Program-made: the position numbers and the translations under genes
Assembly: GCA_964403795.1 (NCBI GenBank)
Contig: CAYOHP010000162.1
Span: 1-13,709 of the forward strand
Length of the DNA: 13,709 nt
Direction: 5' to 3'
Source: CAYOHP01 sp964403795 [NCBI: uncultured bacterium]
GTDB taxonomy: Bacteria; Muiribacteriota; UBA6191; CAZXTJ01
Shown: piece by piece, positions 13,170 to 13,709 of the stretch
Position numbering within the stretch: the first letter of the stretch is position 1
Layout of the letters: the number at the start of each line of letters is the position of its first letter
Notes under the pieces: model-generated
Told to the model about the DNA's origin: nothing
The model's database searches: none
What the model saw: the letters and a program-made list of their open reading frames with translations, nothing else

Positions 13170-13709
13170 TCAAGGCCCGGCGGGTGAGGGCGTCGGGTCC
13201 GGGGCGGAGCCGGCACAGGCCTCGAACCCGAAGCGCTGGTAGACCCGGGCCAACCGGGTGCGGAGGCGCTCCGGATCGAGCCCGAACTCCTCGAGGGAGT
13301 AGCGGTGGCGGCTCCGGTAGCGCCTCGCAGCCTCGGCCTCGGTCGCCAGGTGGGGCGCGAAGCCGGAGGGCACCGGCGCCCCGAGCACGCGGTACACGGC
13401 CTCGAGCTCGCTCTCGAGGCTGCTTTGCATGTCTCGGTACCGTACCAACCGGAAGCGATCGCCAAGGGCGCGAGGCCCGACCTCGGCGGGGTGCAGGTAG
13501 AGGTGCTCCAGCATGGCGAGCACCGGCTCGAGGTCCTCGGGATGGGTGAGCTCCCGGTTGGCGGTGGCCTGCCCCAGGTGGCGGGCCAGCGAGAGGACCG
13601 AGGGGGCGACCTCGTCGGGAGTGCGCAGCGGCATCACGACCCGACAGGCGTCGAAAGTCTCGGAGAGGCTGCGCACCTTGGCCGCGAACGACGGGGCCTT
13701 GGCCAGATA
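13170..13709 (-). CDS. Sulfotransferase family protein, C-terminal part (cut by window edge)
   Basis: The last 179 codons of a gene whose start lies beyond 13709. Predicted to move a sulfuryl group from PAPS to a hydroxyl or amine. The segment begins YLAKAPSFAAKVRSLSE, matching the K-[SN]-P-x-H helix of the family, followed by RVVMPLRTPDEVAPS, whose Arg and Ser fit the 3'-phosphate-binding R-x-P-x(5)-S site. The end, SRHRYSLEEFGLDPERLR and VYQRFGFE, is the usual C-terminal YSLEEFGL helix pair. The N-terminal 5'-PSB loop is not in view, so activity cannot be judged. A GTG at 13676 could be mistaken for a start, but the open frame continues upstream with family sequence. It ends 34 bp before the promoter of the small exported protein. 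Confidence 0.8.
   Translation of the reverse strand, partial: YLAKAPSFAAKVRSLSETFDACRVVMPLRTPDEVAPSVLSLARHLGQATANRELTHPEDLEPVLAMLEHLYLHPAEVGPRALGDRFRLVRYRDMQSSLESELEAVYRVLGAPVPSGFAPHLATEAEAARRYRSRHRYSLEEFGLDPERLRTRLARVYQRFGFEACAGSAPDPTPSPAGP

Overview
This window is about 13.7 kb of very GC-rich bacterial DNA, roughly 70% G+C by eye, with dense protein-coding genes, ATGA start/stop overlaps and GTG starts. I see no rRNA, tRNA, transposase, integrase or CRISPR array. The gene set is consistent with a Gram-negative, high-GC environmental bacterium such as Planctomycetota or Myxococcota: an RluA-type pseudouridine synthase, FolC, CpaE/TadZ-like ATPases, a cytochrome P450, a sulfotransferase and membrane-anchored SGNH hydrolases. 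No marker gene fixes the phylum, so this assignment is a guess.

Left part (1-5701). A pseudouridine synthase (minus) diverges from an exported M23 metallopeptidase (plus). The peptidase overlaps by ATGA with a 407-aa protein that joins an N-terminal cyclic-nucleotide-binding (cNMP) domain to a CpaE/TadZ/MinD-like domain. A convergent folC follows on the minus strand. A second, paralogous cNMP-CpaE gene (403 aa) then diverges from folC. Both fusion proteins lack the lysines of the canonical deviant Walker A motif but keep the Asp residues of the other ATPase motifs and the Glu/Arg pair of the cNMP pocket. This pair is the most unusual content of the window. I infer that the proteins are second-messenger-gated polarity or envelope-assembly factors, and that the first may act with the cell-wall peptidase.

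Middle part (5702-7665). About 490 bases without a credible gene contain two identical 28-bp repeats, each with a GAGA-loop hairpin, a 21-bp direct repeat and several perfect hairpins. After it comes a gene for a 489-aa Ala-rich exported protein of unknown function.

Right part (7844-13709). A membrane-anchored hexapeptide acyltransferase and a cytochrome P450 form a two-gene plus-strand unit. It converges, with a 23-bp overlap, on a minus-strand run. In transcription order that run is the C-terminal part of a sulfotransferase (cut by the window edge), a small exported protein, a small beta-rich ORF, and two tandem paralogous SGNH hydrolases coupled by ATGA. The two small ORFs look like a single gene split at a GGGCT/CCGGGA microsatellite: loss of one 5-bp unit would fuse them in frame. 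Acyl transfer, oxidation, ester hydrolysis and sulfation side by side suggest tailoring of an envelope lipid, glycan or secondary metabolite, but this is inferred from neighbourhood alone.
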